Part shown: positions 46,229 through 57,338 of the stretch, one piece after another
How the letters are laid out: every line of letters begins with the position of its first letter
Position numbering within the stretch: the stretch's first letter is position 1
Source: Bacillus sp. REN16
Lineage (GTDB): Bacteria > Bacillota > Bacilli > Bacillales > Bacillaceae_L
Direction: 5' to 3'
Assembly: GCF_020731355.1 (NCBI RefSeq)
Contig: NZ_JAJFZK010000002.1
Coordinates: 186,001 to 250,000 of the forward strand
Length of the DNA: 64,000 nucleotides
The notes under the pieces: generated by a model
The model's database searches: none
Told to the model about the DNA's origin: nothing
Seen by the model: only the letters and a program-made list of their open reading frames with translations
Position numbers and translations under genes: made by a program

Positions 46229-47071
46229 TTACGCTTGTTCATATTTTTCAGTTAAAAAGGCGATACTTTCATCGATATATGGTTCTTTTGTTTCTTCCAT
46301 TAAAATATTGATTAGAGGTTTTTTCTGTTTGATTAATTTCAATACAACATCGTAGTTTAATAATCCCCGACCAACCGCTGTCGGCTTTAGGGTATTATCC
46401 TCGACGATAAAATCCTTGGCGTGGAGGATGACAATTTTGTCTCCAAACAAGTCAAAGGCCTCTTTGATAATTTCTTCTTGATTTTCATAAGTGTCAATGG
46501 TTAGCAGATTGACGGGGTCCAAGATGACTTGAAGATTGTTAGACGTAACACTGTCTAATAATCGTTTCATGACTTTCGGTGAATATATAGGATGGTTGAC
46601 ACCTGCCTCGACTCCAACGATCACCCCAAATTTTTCTGCCTCTTCTACCAATTCACGAACGCTTTCTACTACCTCTAAAAATGGTTCTTCTTTGAAATTT
46701 TCTTCTGTATAGACAATCTCCGCATTCACATTCCCAGTCTCAGTTCCCACTATGCTGCAGCCAAAATCTCTAGCAAATCTGATATGTTCTTTAAATCGAT
46801 CCAGACTTTTTCTTCGTTCTGTCTGATCTGGGTGAATCATGTTAATATAGCAGCCTAATACAGCAATTTGGATATCGTTCTTGTTAAATGTTTGTCCAAC
46901 ATAATGAGCTAAACCTGGACTTAAGCTACCTAAATCGGTATTAATATAATCAAGGGATTTTCCCAATGCTATTTGAACGGATGTTAGCCCTTTGCTCGCA
47001 ATTTCCTCCACCAATGCTTCTATTGGTCGTTTCTCCACATCATGTGCCCTTATTCCAAGGTTTATTTTCAT
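46229..47071 (-). CDS. Sugar phosphate isomerase/epimerase (AP-endonuclease-2 fold)
   Basis: 280 residues with a xylose-isomerase-like TIM-barrel pattern: NLGIRAHDV, LTSVQIAL, IVGTETGN, GVIVGVEAG, LQVILDPVN and KIVILHAKDF, carrying the metal-binding Glu/Asp/His residues of the family. It is cytoplasmic and lies between GH105-B and the YteT-like dehydrogenase, so it may isomerise a ketouronate or deoxy-sugar produced by GH105. A remnant of another such gene lies at 28575. Substrate unknown. Confidence 0.85.
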   Translation of the reverse strand: MKINLGIRAHDVEKRPIEALVEEIASKGLTSVQIALGKSLDYINTDLGSLSPGLAHYVGQTFNKNDIQIAVLGCYINMIHPDQTERRKSLDRFKEHIRFARDFGCSIVGTETGNVNAEIVYTEENFKEEPFLEVVESVRELVEEAEKFGVIVGVEAGVNHPIYSPKVMKRLLDSVTSNNLQVILDPVNLLTIDTYENQEEIIKEAFDLFGDKIVILHAKDFIVEDNTLKPTAVGRGLLNYDVVLKLIKQKKPLINILMEETKEPYIDESIAFLTEKYEQA

Positions 47072-47103
47072 TTCATTCGACTCCTTAAAAAGTTATTCTC
47101 GTC

Positions 47104-48189
47104 TTAAATTCTATAATATAAGTATTCTACTAAAGCTAGGATCGCCATTGATTGTCCGTATGGCATTCCTGTAACAGCAATTTCTTTATAAAAATCTTGT
47201 GTTTCTCCCATCGCTGTTCCGGCAGATACTTGCTGCAACTCGCCGGTTTCATCAATATTTTCAATGACTGCTTGAATGGCTTTGAAGCCCATATCTACAT
47301 ACTTCTTATCTACATATCGTTTACGAACAGCCTTTAGTGTTCCAAACGCAAATCCTGCTGTACAAGATCCCTCCACATAAGAAGTCGGGTCCAATAGTAA
47401 CGTATGCCATAAACCGTTTTCATTTTGACATTTTTCTAATGCTTCAAGTTGGCGGTCTAATGTATCAATGAGTATTTGACGAACAGCGTCCTCTTCAGGC
47501 AGATCAATCAAATCCAAAAATTCAGGAATCGCAATTGTAACCCATGAATTGCCGCGTCCCCATAGGGCTTCCGCAAAGTTATGATTTCCTTCAAAGCTCC
47601 AGCCATGGAACCACAATCCCGTTTTCTTATCAAATAAATATTTAATATGGATAAGAAATTGCTTTTTTGCTTCCTCAATGTATTCTGGTTTATTTAATAA
47701 CAGCCCAATTTTAGTTAACGGTAAGACACTCATCATTAACGTATCGTCCCATAATTGCTGATAATTCTCTGAACCAAAAACAATATGTTGGAAACCTCCG
47801 TCTTTCGTTCTTGGCATATCGTGATAGAGCCAATCGCCCCATGTTTCTAAATATGGGAGATAGGTTGGATCATTTGTTTCTTCATATAAATAAGCAAGCG
47901 TTAACATTTGCACCATTGTATTCACATTTTTTTCAACTGCCGGCTCTTTGAACTGGTCATCAAACCATTTAATAATGATATTTAATACTTTTTCATTTTT
48001 TGTTAATTTATAGTATTTCATCATTCCATAGAGTCCAACGCCTGCTGTCCACTCCCAGTAATTAAAACTCTTATTATCGATTTTTCTTCCATCTGCTAAC
48101 GGAATGGCATATTTCCCATCTGGATCATTTAAATTAACCAAGTTTTCGATAACTAATTCAATTTTCTTCTCAATTTCATGTCTATGCAT
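47104..48189 (-). CDS. GH105 unsaturated rhamnogalacturonyl hydrolase, copy B (YteR-like)
   Basis: 361 residues (YteR 373). The family core appears as FNYWEWTAGVGLYGMM, LWDDTLMMSV with the general-acid Asp (about D149), and WGRGNSWVTIA. It removes the 4,5-unsaturated uronic residue from lyase products in the cytosol. It differs considerably from the YesR-like copy at 7833, giving two specificities as in B. subtilis (YesR and YteR). It is preceded by the second acetylesterase, 31 nt away, and followed by the isomerase. Confidence 0.92.
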   Translation of the reverse strand: MHRHEIEKKIELVIENLVNLNDPDGKYAIPLADGRKIDNKSFNYWEWTAGVGLYGMMKYYKLTKNEKVLNIIIKWFDDQFKEPAVEKNVNTMVQMLTLAYLYEETNDPTYLPYLETWGDWLYHDMPRTKDGGFQHIVFGSENYQQLWDDTLMMSVLPLTKIGLLLNKPEYIEEAKKQFLIHIKYLFDKKTGLWFHGWSFEGNHNFAEALWGRGNSWVTIAIPEFLDLIDLPEEDAVRQILIDTLDRQLEALEKCQNENGLWHTLLLDPTSYVEGSCTAGFAFGTLKAVRKRYVDKKYVDMGFKAIQAVIENIDETGELQQVSAGTAMGETQDFYKEIAVTGMPYGQSMAILALVEYLYYRI

Positions 48190-48220
48190 CTTTGAAGCAC
48201 TCCTTATTTAATCGTAATGG

Positions 48221-48871
48221 CTATTTGATATATTTTGATAATGGAAGTCCACTTGCTTTTATTTCTTCGGATAGTATGCGAGCAATTTGATTTGCTCCTT
48301 TTTTCGTAAAATGGGTAAAATCAGTTTCATTAATAGATGCCATAAAAAGGGTTACTGTCTCTTCATAGCCTATTGATTGATAGAATATTAAACTTTTATC
48401 CATTAAATCAATTACTGGGACATTCTCTTCCTTAGCAACTTCCTTCATGGCAGTACAGTAATCTTGAAAATCATTGATAATTTGATCGTTTTCGACATGT
48501 AACCTTGCGACCGGTGTAATAAGAACAGGTTTTGCATGACATTCTTTTGCACGATCCACATATATTTTTAAATACTCTTTATATGTTGAAAATGGTTCCG
48601 TATAACGTTCAGGCCGATTTTTGGTTGAATCATTGTGGCCCATCTGGATCAATAAGAAATCATTTTCGGTTAATTCATTTAAAATAGGCTCTAATCTTCC
48701 TTCTTCGATAAAGGTTTTAGAGCTTCTTCCACCAATTGCATGGTTTTCTACCTGAGCATCTTCTGTAAAATAATCTTGCAGAAATTCTCCCCAGCCACCT
48801 TGATGAGGGTCATCATATTTTTGAACGGTAGAATCTGAAGCAAGGAAAACTTTCACTTTTTGGTGATTCAC
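48221..48871 (-). CDS. rhgT: Rhamnogalacturonan acetylesterase (SGNH), copy B
   Basis: 216 residues. The SGNH blocks are ASDSTVQKYD (Ser about 14; SDS instead of GDS), GGRSSKTF, IQMGHND and a final DFTH (about D184, H187). There is no signal peptide. It heads the longest module-B operon (acetylesterase, GH105, isomerase, oxidoreductase, PL11, GH42, rhaM) below a 172-bp promoter region carrying a CAAAAAATGTAT motif. It removes acetyl groups from imported RG-I fragments. Confidence 0.92.
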   Translation of the reverse strand: MNHQKVKVFLASDSTVQKYDDPHQGGWGEFLQDYFTEDAQVENHAIGGRSSKTFIEEGRLEPILNELTENDFLLIQMGHNDSTKNRPERYTEPFSTYKEYLKIYVDRAKECHAKPVLITPVARLHVENDQIINDFQDYCTAMKEVAKEENVPVIDLMDKSLIFYQSIGYEETVTLFMASINETDFTHFTKKGANQIARILSEEIKASGLPLSKYIK

Positions 48872-48992
48872 TAAAATCCATCCCTTCTTCTTTGTATAAC
48901 ACCCTATAAGAATCGTACCCCAGATGTTTTATAATCACCATGATACTTTTTTGTTCACATTCTTCTTTTTAATTGTACTATTTTGTCTGAAT

Positions 48993-49004
48993 ATACATTT
49001 TTTG
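48993..49004 (-). promoter_or_regulatory. CAAAAAATGTAT motif upstream of the module-B operon
   Basis: The minus strand reads CAAAAAATGTAT followed by ATTCAGACAAAAT. It is about 120 nt before the acetylesterase start and related to the motifs at 40505 and 50801. The 172-bp gap shows no other clear element. Confidence 0.35.
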
Positions 49005-49043
49005 AAGAATGCCTTTATATCAAGCATCTTTGCCGCTCATGTT

Positions 49044-50573
<1,530 letters not shown>

Positions 50574-50663
50574 TTATAGAAAAATAGTCTTCAACAGTTA
50601 AAATGATTTAGCACTTACTAAAATTTATAGTCCCCCTTTAGCGTATACCAGGTATTTAGAATT

Positions 50664-50710
50664 TTTAGTAAAAAATTCAGTGAAATTCCGTTAAAAATCA
50701 GTGCTTTTCC
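50664..50710 (-). promoter_or_regulatory. Candidate YesN (AraC-type) box, abfA
   Basis: The minus strand reads CACTGATTTTTAA, then CACTGAATTTTTTA; the CTGA cores (50701-50698 and 50680-50677) are exactly 21 bp apart. About 40 of 50 positions match the copy at 54461-54510 in the opposite orientation. A possible extended -10 TGGTATAC follows about 30 nt downstream. Confidence 0.7.
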
Positions 50711-51107
50711 GGAAAGTACTTTTTAGAACAATTCAGCCCCCTGACTTTTTTACTTGGTTTGAATCCTGCCTCTTTTTTAAGACAATATACCAATACATTA
50801 CAAAAATGTATGAATAATGCAAAGAAGTGCAAAACATCACTCTAATTGCCTGATATTTCAGACTTCTGACTTTTGACGAAATGCATACATTTTTATTTCA
50901 ATAAAGTGCAATAGACATACTAATCTTACGGATGCTAGTCTATCAGTAGAATAGCTGATTTCTTTTAACTTTTCCAGAAATCAAAAAATAAACTATTTTG
51001 TAAACAAGCATGGTGTACATTAATGGAGGTGAGACAAACCATAAAACCAGCTGTTTTGACTTAGCCTATTCGTATTTTGTTAGCGCATACATAAATTGAC
51101 ATAGCAG

Positions 51108-51215
51108 GCTGAAGCGGAAGAACTATTAAACTTAGGAAAAGTTGAATCTTTTTCCAAGGAGATCTTCAGCATGAAAAAACAACATTCCTTGGCATAACCA
51201 AAAAGGAGTGAAAAT
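51108..51215 (+). other. Structured leader with mini-ORFs before the PL11 gene
   Basis: GCTGAAG (51108-51114) can pair with CTTCAGC (51164-51170), and CCAAGGA (51154-51160) with TCCTTGG (51186-51192). The strands interleave, giving a pseudoknot-like arrangement, while GGAAAA (51135) with TTTTCC (51150) competes with the second. AAGGAG (51156) precedes ATG at 51171, an 8-residue ORF (MKKQHSLA). A second AAGGAG precedes ATG at 51213, a 5-codon ORF ending inside the PL11 start. Suggestive of translational control; not a recognised riboswitch. Confidence 0.4.
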
Positions 51216-51220
51216 GAAAA

Positions 51221-54200
51221 GTGAGAAATAGTAAAAATTTGAGAAAAGCCTTTTCTGTATTTTTCGTATTAATCCTCTTATTGTCGACAATAACACCTGC
51301 ATTTGGTGAAGAAATAGAAGGCTTTGAAAAAGTTTATTTCAGCGATTTTGCTGATCTGTGGGGCTTCACAACATTTGCTGCCAATCTCTCGACTAATACC
51401 GATGATATTGGAGGAAACACGACTCCAAAGTTACATTTTGAAATGGCTGACCAAAGTGGGGGTCGTGTGGCAACAAAGGAATTTGATTCTCCTGTAAAGG
51501 GTTCACAGGTCCTTTTTGAATTTGACTGGTACCCTGGCAAGGTAAATGATAAAGGTGTCCACCTTAATGAAAACGGTGGCGAGTTAAGGTTCCAAGACAA
51601 TACTGGAAACACTGTCTTTACATTGAACAATACGAATAATGCTGCACTATCCTATTTTGCAGGCAAACATGCTCCTGCTCATACAAATATTACTGATGCG
51701 GAAGCATGGTATCATGTGAAGGTTAATTTTAATCTTCTTAACAATGTTGTAGAGTTAAGTCTTAAAGACCAAGATGGTAACACTGAAGAATACACCTCTT
51801 CCTTGGAAGGCGTTGACTTTGATGGTTCTATTAAAGCAGTCAAGTTAGCCGGTGTCCGTACAGCAGGTAATAATATCTACTGGACCACATATCTTGATAA
51901 TTTTGGAGTTTATAATGAGCCTGTTTCTGACAACACCTTAATTAGAGTGGATAAACTTCCCTACCATCGAGTGTATGTAGGCGATACAACAGAAAAAATT
52001 GATTCAATTGGTTTACCCAAAGAAGTGACAGTAACTCTTGCCGATAATAGCAAGGTAGAAATACCAGTTAGCGAATGGCTTCCTGTTGGAAAGGACTGGA
52101 ATCCTAACGAGTCAGGTGTATACGAGTTTAAGGGAACTTTCGCTGAGACTGAGAACGTCAATAATGCGTTTAACAGGGAAGTTACGCTTTATGTCTATAA
52201 TCGACTTAAACCTGTTGATCAACCTCAACAAGTAGAATGGCTTGATAGGGGAGTAATTGCTCTTCAATCAGAGGATGGCATTTTTATCAGCTGGCGTTTA
52301 CTGGCAGATGAATATGATAAAGATGTTACTTTCAATGTATATCGTAACGGTGAAAAACTAAATACTCAACCATTATCTGTTACGAACTTTGTTGATTCAA
52401 AAGGCACTCCAGATGACAAATATACGGTAGAAACACTTGTAAATGGAAAGTCAACTGAAACAAACGATAAAAGTGTCGCTGAAAAAGAGTATCTCTCCAT
52501 TCCGCTACAAAAACCTGCTGATGGGACAACTGCGACTGGGGACTACACATATTCTGCAAATGATGCAAGTGTGGGGGATTTAGATGGTGATGGCGAATAT
52601 GAAGTGATTGTTCTATGGCAGCCATCAAACTCGATGTTTGCCCTAGAGGATGTTATCACTGGTCCAACTATTTTTGATGCCTATAAATTGGATGGGACCC
52701 TTTTATGGCGCATGAATATGGGGCCAAACTTAACTTCTGGTCCTCAGTATCACCAATTTGTTGTTGGGGATATGGATGGGAACGGTAAATCGGAATTCCT
52801 TATTAAAACAGCAGACGGGACAACGGTTTATGGTGCAACAAATGGGATTTACGATAGTAATAAGGTAATTAGTTTGATTGGTGACCCGGAGGCTGATTGG
52901 GTAAATGATGGTGGTCATGTTGTAGGAGGACCCGAGTTAATATCCGTATTCAATGGTGAAACAGGAGAAGTGATTGATACAATTGATTTTGCATTCCCTG
53001 TTGAAAAAGTACCTGGTGACGGAGGAGTTTCATGGGGCGATGATTTTTATAACCGTTCCGATCGCTTCCTTTCCGGATTAGCTTACTTAAATGGAATTAC
53101 CCCAAGTGCGATTTATGGTAGAGGTTATTATGAAAGAACAGGCTTTGCTGCTTATAGTTTAGTAGATGGTAAACTTATTGAAGAATGGACATTTGATTCG
53201 GATGAAGCAGGCAGAGGTGCATCCTTAGGTAACCATAATCTTGCCGTTGGTGATTTAGATAATGATGGTTTCGATGAAATTGTCGCTGGTTCTTTGACTC
53301 TTGATCATGATGGCACAATTCTTTATGCAATGGATGGAGAAATGGGACGTGTTCAAGGGTCCCACGGTGATGCCCTACATGTTGGAGCATTTGACCCTGA
53401 TCGTGAAGGTTTACATGTCTTTGGCGTACGTGAGAATTCAGATGTTGCATCACTAGAGTATCATGATGGTGCAACTGGTGAAACACTTCAAGCGTTTTAT
53501 GCCTATAAGGATGCAGGTCGTGGAGTGGCAGCGAATATCACATCCAGCCCAGGTTACGAATTCTGGGGAACAGGTGGAGGTACTGTTGAAACAGGTGGCG
53601 GTGTCTATAATGTACAGGGCCATGTTGAAGCAGCAAGTTTTAGAGATATTGGGCTGCCAGTTAACTTCGTAACCTACTGGGATGGAGATCTCTTACATGA
53701 ATTACTGGATGGTACAACTATCACAAAGTATGATGAAACAACAGGTAAAGCAAATGTTATGGAGAGCTTTGAAGGCGTTGTAAGTAATAATGGGACAAAA
53801 GCCAATCCGACTTTACAAGCAGATATTCTTGGTGATTGGCGTGAGGAAATTATTTACAGGACACCGGACAGCTCAGAGTTAAGAATTTTTAGTACAACGA
53901 TCCCTACTGATTATAGACTTTATACGATGATGCATGATCCAGTTTACAGAATGGCGATTGCATGGCAAAATACAACCTACAACCAGCCGCCACATATTGG
54001 CTTCTATCTTGGTGAGGATATTAGAAAAACGGTTCTTGACGGGGAGCTGGATGCGGAGAATATTCAATACCCAACACTTAATGTAGGTTTTATGAAAGAT
54101 ACTGTAAATAATGAATTAAATGGTTCACTGAAAGCAGTATTATCAAATAAACTAAAGCAAGTTCAGAATCATTTAGATAAAGGAAAAAATGATCAAGCAA

Positions 54201-54337
54201 TAAAACATATGCAAGACTTTATTGAACATCTAAATAAAAAGCAATCTCAAGCACAAGTTGATAGCAAATTAAAAACGAAGCTGAACTCGTATGCACATAA
54301 GTTAATTGAGATTTGGGATGAAAAAGTGTCTGAGTAG
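51221..54337 (+). CDS. Secreted multidomain PL11 rhamnogalacturonan endolyase
   Basis: 1038 residues, starting at GTG. A Sec signal peptide (VFFVLILLLSTITPAFG, cleavage about residue 29) is followed by a LamG/CBM-like beta domain (about 30-230) and a bacterial Ig-like domain (about 240-325; VTVTLADNSKVEIPVSEW, GVYEFKGTF). The PL11 propeller (about 330-935) has DLDGDGEYE, DMDGNGKSE and DLDNDGFDE calcium loops and WQNTTYNQPPHIGFY. A C-terminal FIMAH-like helical domain (about 960-1035) completes it. It cuts the RG-I backbone outside the cell. The Shine-Dalgarno sits about 12 nt from GTG, further than usual, behind the mini-ORF leader. Terminator follows. Confidence 0.92.
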   Translation: MRNSKNLRKAFSVFFVLILLLSTITPAFGEEIEGFEKVYFSDFADLWGFTTFAANLSTNTDDIGGNTTPKLHFEMADQSGGRVATKEFDSPVKGSQVLFEFDWYPGKVNDKGVHLNENGGELRFQDNTGNTVFTLNNTNNAALSYFAGKHAPAHTNITDAEAWYHVKVNFNLLNNVVELSLKDQDGNTEEYTSSLEGVDFDGSIKAVKLAGVRTAGNNIYWTTYLDNFGVYNEPVSDNTLIRVDKLPYHRVYVGDTTEKIDSIGLPKEVTVTLADNSKVEIPVSEWLPVGKDWNPNESGVYEFKGTFAETENVNNAFNREVTLYVYNRLKPVDQPQQVEWLDRGVIALQSEDGIFISWRLLADEYDKDVTFNVYRNGEKLNTQPLSVTNFVDSKGTPDDKYTVETLVNGKSTETNDKSVAEKEYLSIPLQKPADGTTATGDYTYSANDASVGDLDGDGEYEVIVLWQPSNSMFALEDVITGPTIFDAYKLDGTLLWRMNMGPNLTSGPQYHQFVVGDMDGNGKSEFLIKTADGTTVYGATNGIYDSNKVISLIGDPEADWVNDGGHVVGGPELISVFNGETGEVIDTIDFAFPVEKVPGDGGVSWGDDFYNRSDRFLSGLAYLNGITPSAIYGRGYYERTGFAAYSLVDGKLIEEWTFDSDEAGRGASLGNHNLAVGDLDNDGFDEIVAGSLTLDHDGTILYAMDGEMGRVQGSHGDALHVGAFDPDREGLHVFGVRENSDVASLEYHDGATGETLQAFYAYKDAGRGVAANITSSPGYEFWGTGGGTVETGGGVYNVQGHVEAASFRDIGLPVNFVTYWDGDLLHELLDGTTITKYDETTGKANVMESFEGVVSNNGTKANPTLQADILGDWREEIIYRTPDSSELRIFSTTIPTDYRLYTMMHDPVYRMAIAWQNTTYNQPPHIGFYLGEDIRKTVLDGELDAENIQYPTLNVGFMKDTVNNELNGSLKAVLSNKLKQVQNHLDKGKNDQAIKHMQDFIEHLNKKQSQAQVDSKLKTKLNSYAHKLIEIWDEKVSE

Positions 54338-54369
54338 AGAAAGCTGAAATTCGTTTATATGTATAAAAA

Positions 54370-54397
54370 GGCTGACTATATGGGTCAGTCTTTTTTC
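54370..54397 (+). terminator. Terminator after the first secreted PL11
   Basis: GGCTGAC (54370-54376) pairs with GTCAGTC (54384-54390, one G-U), followed by TTTTTTC. Confidence 0.85.
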
Positions 54398-54460
54398 TTT
54401 ATTAATGGTTTATCTCACTGTTTTCAATGCGTTCCCCCAAGCAAATAAGATTAGCAACCC

Positions 54461-54510
54461 GAAAAGCACTGATTATTAATGGAATTACACTGAATTTTTA
54501 ACTAAAAATT
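54461..54510 (+). promoter_or_regulatory. Candidate YesN (AraC-type) box, second PL11
   Basis: GCACTGATTATTAA, then ACACTGAATTTTTAA; the CTGA cores start at 54469 and 54490, exactly 21 bp apart. It is the inverted counterpart of 50664-50710, so both face their genes alike. It lies about 160 nt before the PL11 start; this 328-bp gap otherwise holds a cre-like site. Confidence 0.7.
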
Positions 54511-54618
54511 TTTGATCATTAGGATAAGCTTAAAGAGACTGTTTATTCTTAATATTATAATTTCACTTACATTAAAAACAGTTAGGACCATTTAACAGGA
54601 GGTGTACGCTTCTCTTTA

Positions 54619-54634
54619 ATGTAAACGCTTTATA
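54619..54634 (+). promoter_or_regulatory. cre-like site upstream of the second PL11
   Basis: ATGTAAACGCTTTATA has the full left half and centre of a cre (TGTAAACGCTT) and two mismatches at the right end. It is about 32 nt before the start codon. Confidence 0.5.
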
Positions 54635-54665
54635 TTCGTAAAAATTATAAGGAAGGTGACCCTAA

Positions 54666-57230
54666 TTGAAGAAAAGATCATTTTCTAAAAAATTACTTAC
54701 CGGTATTGTAGCAGTGCCATTATTATTTTCAGGAGTTGGTAATGTAGCTAGTGCTAACACTACGACTAGCCAATTGGAAAGTAAGCATGGAAATGTTCAA
54801 TTGGAATATCTTGATAGGGGATTAATTGCTGCCTCTACATCTGAAGGTGTTTTCTTAAGCTGGAGGCTTTTAGCAAATGAGGTGTCAGGTTATTCCGAAA
54901 CGGGTTTAACAGGGGTAAACTTTAATGTGTATCGTGATGGAAAGAAAATTACCACTGTTTCTGACAGTACAAACTTTTTGGATAAAGAAGGAACGCCCAA
55001 CTCGAAATATTATGTAAGTGCAATAGAAAACGGGCAGGAAATTGATCAAAGTCCTGCTATAACACCTTGGGAAAATTCTTATTATGATCTGCCACTACAT
55101 AAACCGGCGGACGGTGTTACTCCTGCTGGGGAAACATATTCCTATTCTGCTAATGACATGAGTGTTGGTGATGTAGATGGTGATGGTACGTATGAGTTTT
55201 TTGTGAAATGGGACCCATCAAATTCTAAGGATGTCTCCCAGATCGGGTATACTGGCAATACATATATTGATTGCTATTCGTTTGATGGTACTCTCCTTTA
55301 CAGGATTGATTTAGGTGTTAATATTCGATCGGGCGCACACTATACACAATTTTTAGTGTATGACTTTGATGGGGATGGAAAATCCGAGATCATGTTTAAA
55401 ACTGCTCCAGGGACAAAAATTGTCAAATTTAATGAGGAAGGTAAAATTACCTCCGAAAATTATATCACACTCCCTCAAGAAGATATTGATGCAGGTTACA
55501 GCAATTCAGATGACTATCGGATGAGTAGCCAAGATTATTATGATCATGTAGTGGAAATGTTTATGGGCTGGAGCGAACATGAAGAGGTTAAAAACGGAAA
55601 TTGGCCTCAAACTCTTGAAGAAAGTTTTGGTATTGAACCACAATATACGTATCCACTATCAAGAGAAGATGCTGAAAGCTTAGCTGACTATTTTATGGAT
55701 GTATATGCTCCAAATCGAAGTGCTCGTAATAATTTAAGAGTTTTTGAGGGCTTTATATTAGAAGGTCCGGAATATTTAACCGTATTTAATGGTGCTACGG
55801 GTGAAGAACTTGATACAATCCACTATAAACCGGGTCGACATGACGATGGGCTGATGTGGGGAGACTATGCGATGTCAAGGATTGAACCTGGAAATCGTGT
55901 AGACCGCTTCCTAGCAAGTGTTGCCTATTTAGATGGTGAAAAACCATATGCCGTATTTGCACGTGGTTATTACACAAGATCAAATATTGTTACCTATAGC
56001 TGGGATGGAAAAAATCTTAAGGAAAATTGGATTGTTGACAGTGGCTGGACCCCAATGAGTAATCCATTTAATGATGGGCCACATGGTGTAGACGGAACGG
56101 ATCCGGAATTTGGCACCATCACTACTCAGGGTGCCCACTCATTAAGTGCGGCCGATGTTGACGGAGACGGCAAACAAGAAATTGTTTATGGTTCAGCAAC
56201 AATAGATCACGACGGTTCTTTATTATACAGCTCCATGGATACGATGCCATCTAATAGTGCTGCGCCTGGAACAATAGCCCGACTGGGTCATGGAGACGCA
56301 ATGCATGTTACGGATATAGACCCTAACAGACCTGGTCAAGAAATCTTCATGGTTCACGAAGGTGGCGCATGGGCTCCATATGGTTACTCATTGCGTGATG
56401 CAAAAACGGGTGAAATCATTTATGGCGGCTATACTGGACGGGATACTGGACGAGGTATGGTAGGTGATGTTGATCCAACTACTTCTGGTTTAGAAACATG
56501 GGCTGTTGGACTTTGGTCAGCAAGTGGGGAGAAACTTAGTAATAGTGCACCAGGTACGAACATGAACATTAAGTGGGGTGCAGATATGACAACCCAAATT
56601 GTCAATGGTTCTGGGAATAGCACGACTACCATTGATGATTGGAAGAAAGGTAGAGTACTTACCGCTAATGGAACAAGAACAAATAACGGTACAAAGGGTA
56701 ACCCAGGTTTAGTTGCGGATGTATTTGGGGACTGGAGAGAGGAACTTCTAGTTCGAACTGAAGATAGCTCTGCAATCCGTATCTATCTTAGCACCGAAGT
56801 AACAAACCATAAACTATACACATTAATGCATGATGCTCAATACAGAGCAGAGATAGCAAGACAAAACACTGCTTATAATCAGCCGTCATACACAAGCTTT
56901 TATTTTGCTTCCGATACTAATTGGGCAAATGTTCCAGTTCCTACCTTCTGGACTCCAGGAGTATTGTCCGTCCTAGAAAACTTAATGAACGAATATAAAG
57001 CGAATGGCGATCTTAATGGCCCTCTCGTGTCTCAATTAGAGAACACACTGAAGCAAGCAAAGCATCATTTTGAAAAAGGCTCTAAGAAGAGTGCAATTAA
57101 ATTTATGGAAAAATACGAAGAACAATTAAATCAGAAAACAAAGCAGGAGAATATCTCTCCTTCAGCTAAACGAAACTTATCTCACCATGCCCAATTACTG
57201 CTTGATATGTGGAAAAATGATGGTAGATAA
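54666..57230 (+). CDS. yesW: Secreted PL11 rhamnogalacturonan endolyase, YesW-like, with insertion
   Basis: 854 residues, starting at TTG with AAGGAAGGTGA upstream. A Sec signal peptide (LLTGIVAVPLLFSGVGNVASA, cleavage about residue 31) leads into the PL11 propeller (VDGDGTYE, DFDGDGKSE, DVDGDGKQE loops; tail ARQNTAYNQPSYTSFYF). Compared with YesW (620 residues), about 85 extra residues lie at 250-360 (EDIDAGYSNSDDYRMSSQDYY, then YPLSREDAESLADYFMDVY). A C-terminal FIMAH-like helical domain occupies about 775-850. It has no N-terminal accessory domains, unlike the neighbour. It cleaves the RG-I backbone extracellularly. A strong terminator follows. Confidence 0.92.
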   Translation: MKKRSFSKKLLTGIVAVPLLFSGVGNVASANTTTSQLESKHGNVQLEYLDRGLIAASTSEGVFLSWRLLANEVSGYSETGLTGVNFNVYRDGKKITTVSDSTNFLDKEGTPNSKYYVSAIENGQEIDQSPAITPWENSYYDLPLHKPADGVTPAGETYSYSANDMSVGDVDGDGTYEFFVKWDPSNSKDVSQIGYTGNTYIDCYSFDGTLLYRIDLGVNIRSGAHYTQFLVYDFDGDGKSEIMFKTAPGTKIVKFNEEGKITSENYITLPQEDIDAGYSNSDDYRMSSQDYYDHVVEMFMGWSEHEEVKNGNWPQTLEESFGIEPQYTYPLSREDAESLADYFMDVYAPNRSARNNLRVFEGFILEGPEYLTVFNGATGEELDTIHYKPGRHDDGLMWGDYAMSRIEPGNRVDRFLASVAYLDGEKPYAVFARGYYTRSNIVTYSWDGKNLKENWIVDSGWTPMSNPFNDGPHGVDGTDPEFGTITTQGAHSLSAADVDGDGKQEIVYGSATIDHDGSLLYSSMDTMPSNSAAPGTIARLGHGDAMHVTDIDPNRPGQEIFMVHEGGAWAPYGYSLRDAKTGEIIYGGYTGRDTGRGMVGDVDPTTSGLETWAVGLWSASGEKLSNSAPGTNMNIKWGADMTTQIVNGSGNSTTTIDDWKKGRVLTANGTRTNNGTKGNPGLVADVFGDWREELLVRTEDSSAIRIYLSTEVTNHKLYTLMHDAQYRAEIARQNTAYNQPSYTSFYFASDTNWANVPVPTFWTPGVLSVLENLMNEYKANGDLNGPLVSQLENTLKQAKHHFEKGSKKSAIKFMEKYEEQLNQKTKQENISPSAKRNLSHHAQLLLDMWKNDGR

Positions 57231-57253
57231 CTAACAGGTACAAAAAACATAAT

Positions 57254-57310
57254 GACTGACTTAAAAAAGGTATGATTGAACAGACCATTTGTTTAAGTCA
57301 GTCTTTTTTT
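57254..57310 (+). terminator. Terminator after the second PL11
   Basis: GACTGACTTAAA (57254-57265) pairs perfectly with TTTAAGTCAGTC (57292-57303) and is followed by seven or more T residues. The loop is long (26 nt). It marks the right-hand end of the pectin locus. Confidence 0.85.
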
Positions 57311-57338
57311 CATGAACAAAATTGTTTTTTAACCTACC

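Noticed and set aside
51213-51240. Frameshift at the start of the large PL11 gene (ATG at 51213 in another frame)
   Set aside because: The ATG frame stops after five codons and the GTG frame gives a complete signal peptide; a coupled mini-ORF explains the layout without error.
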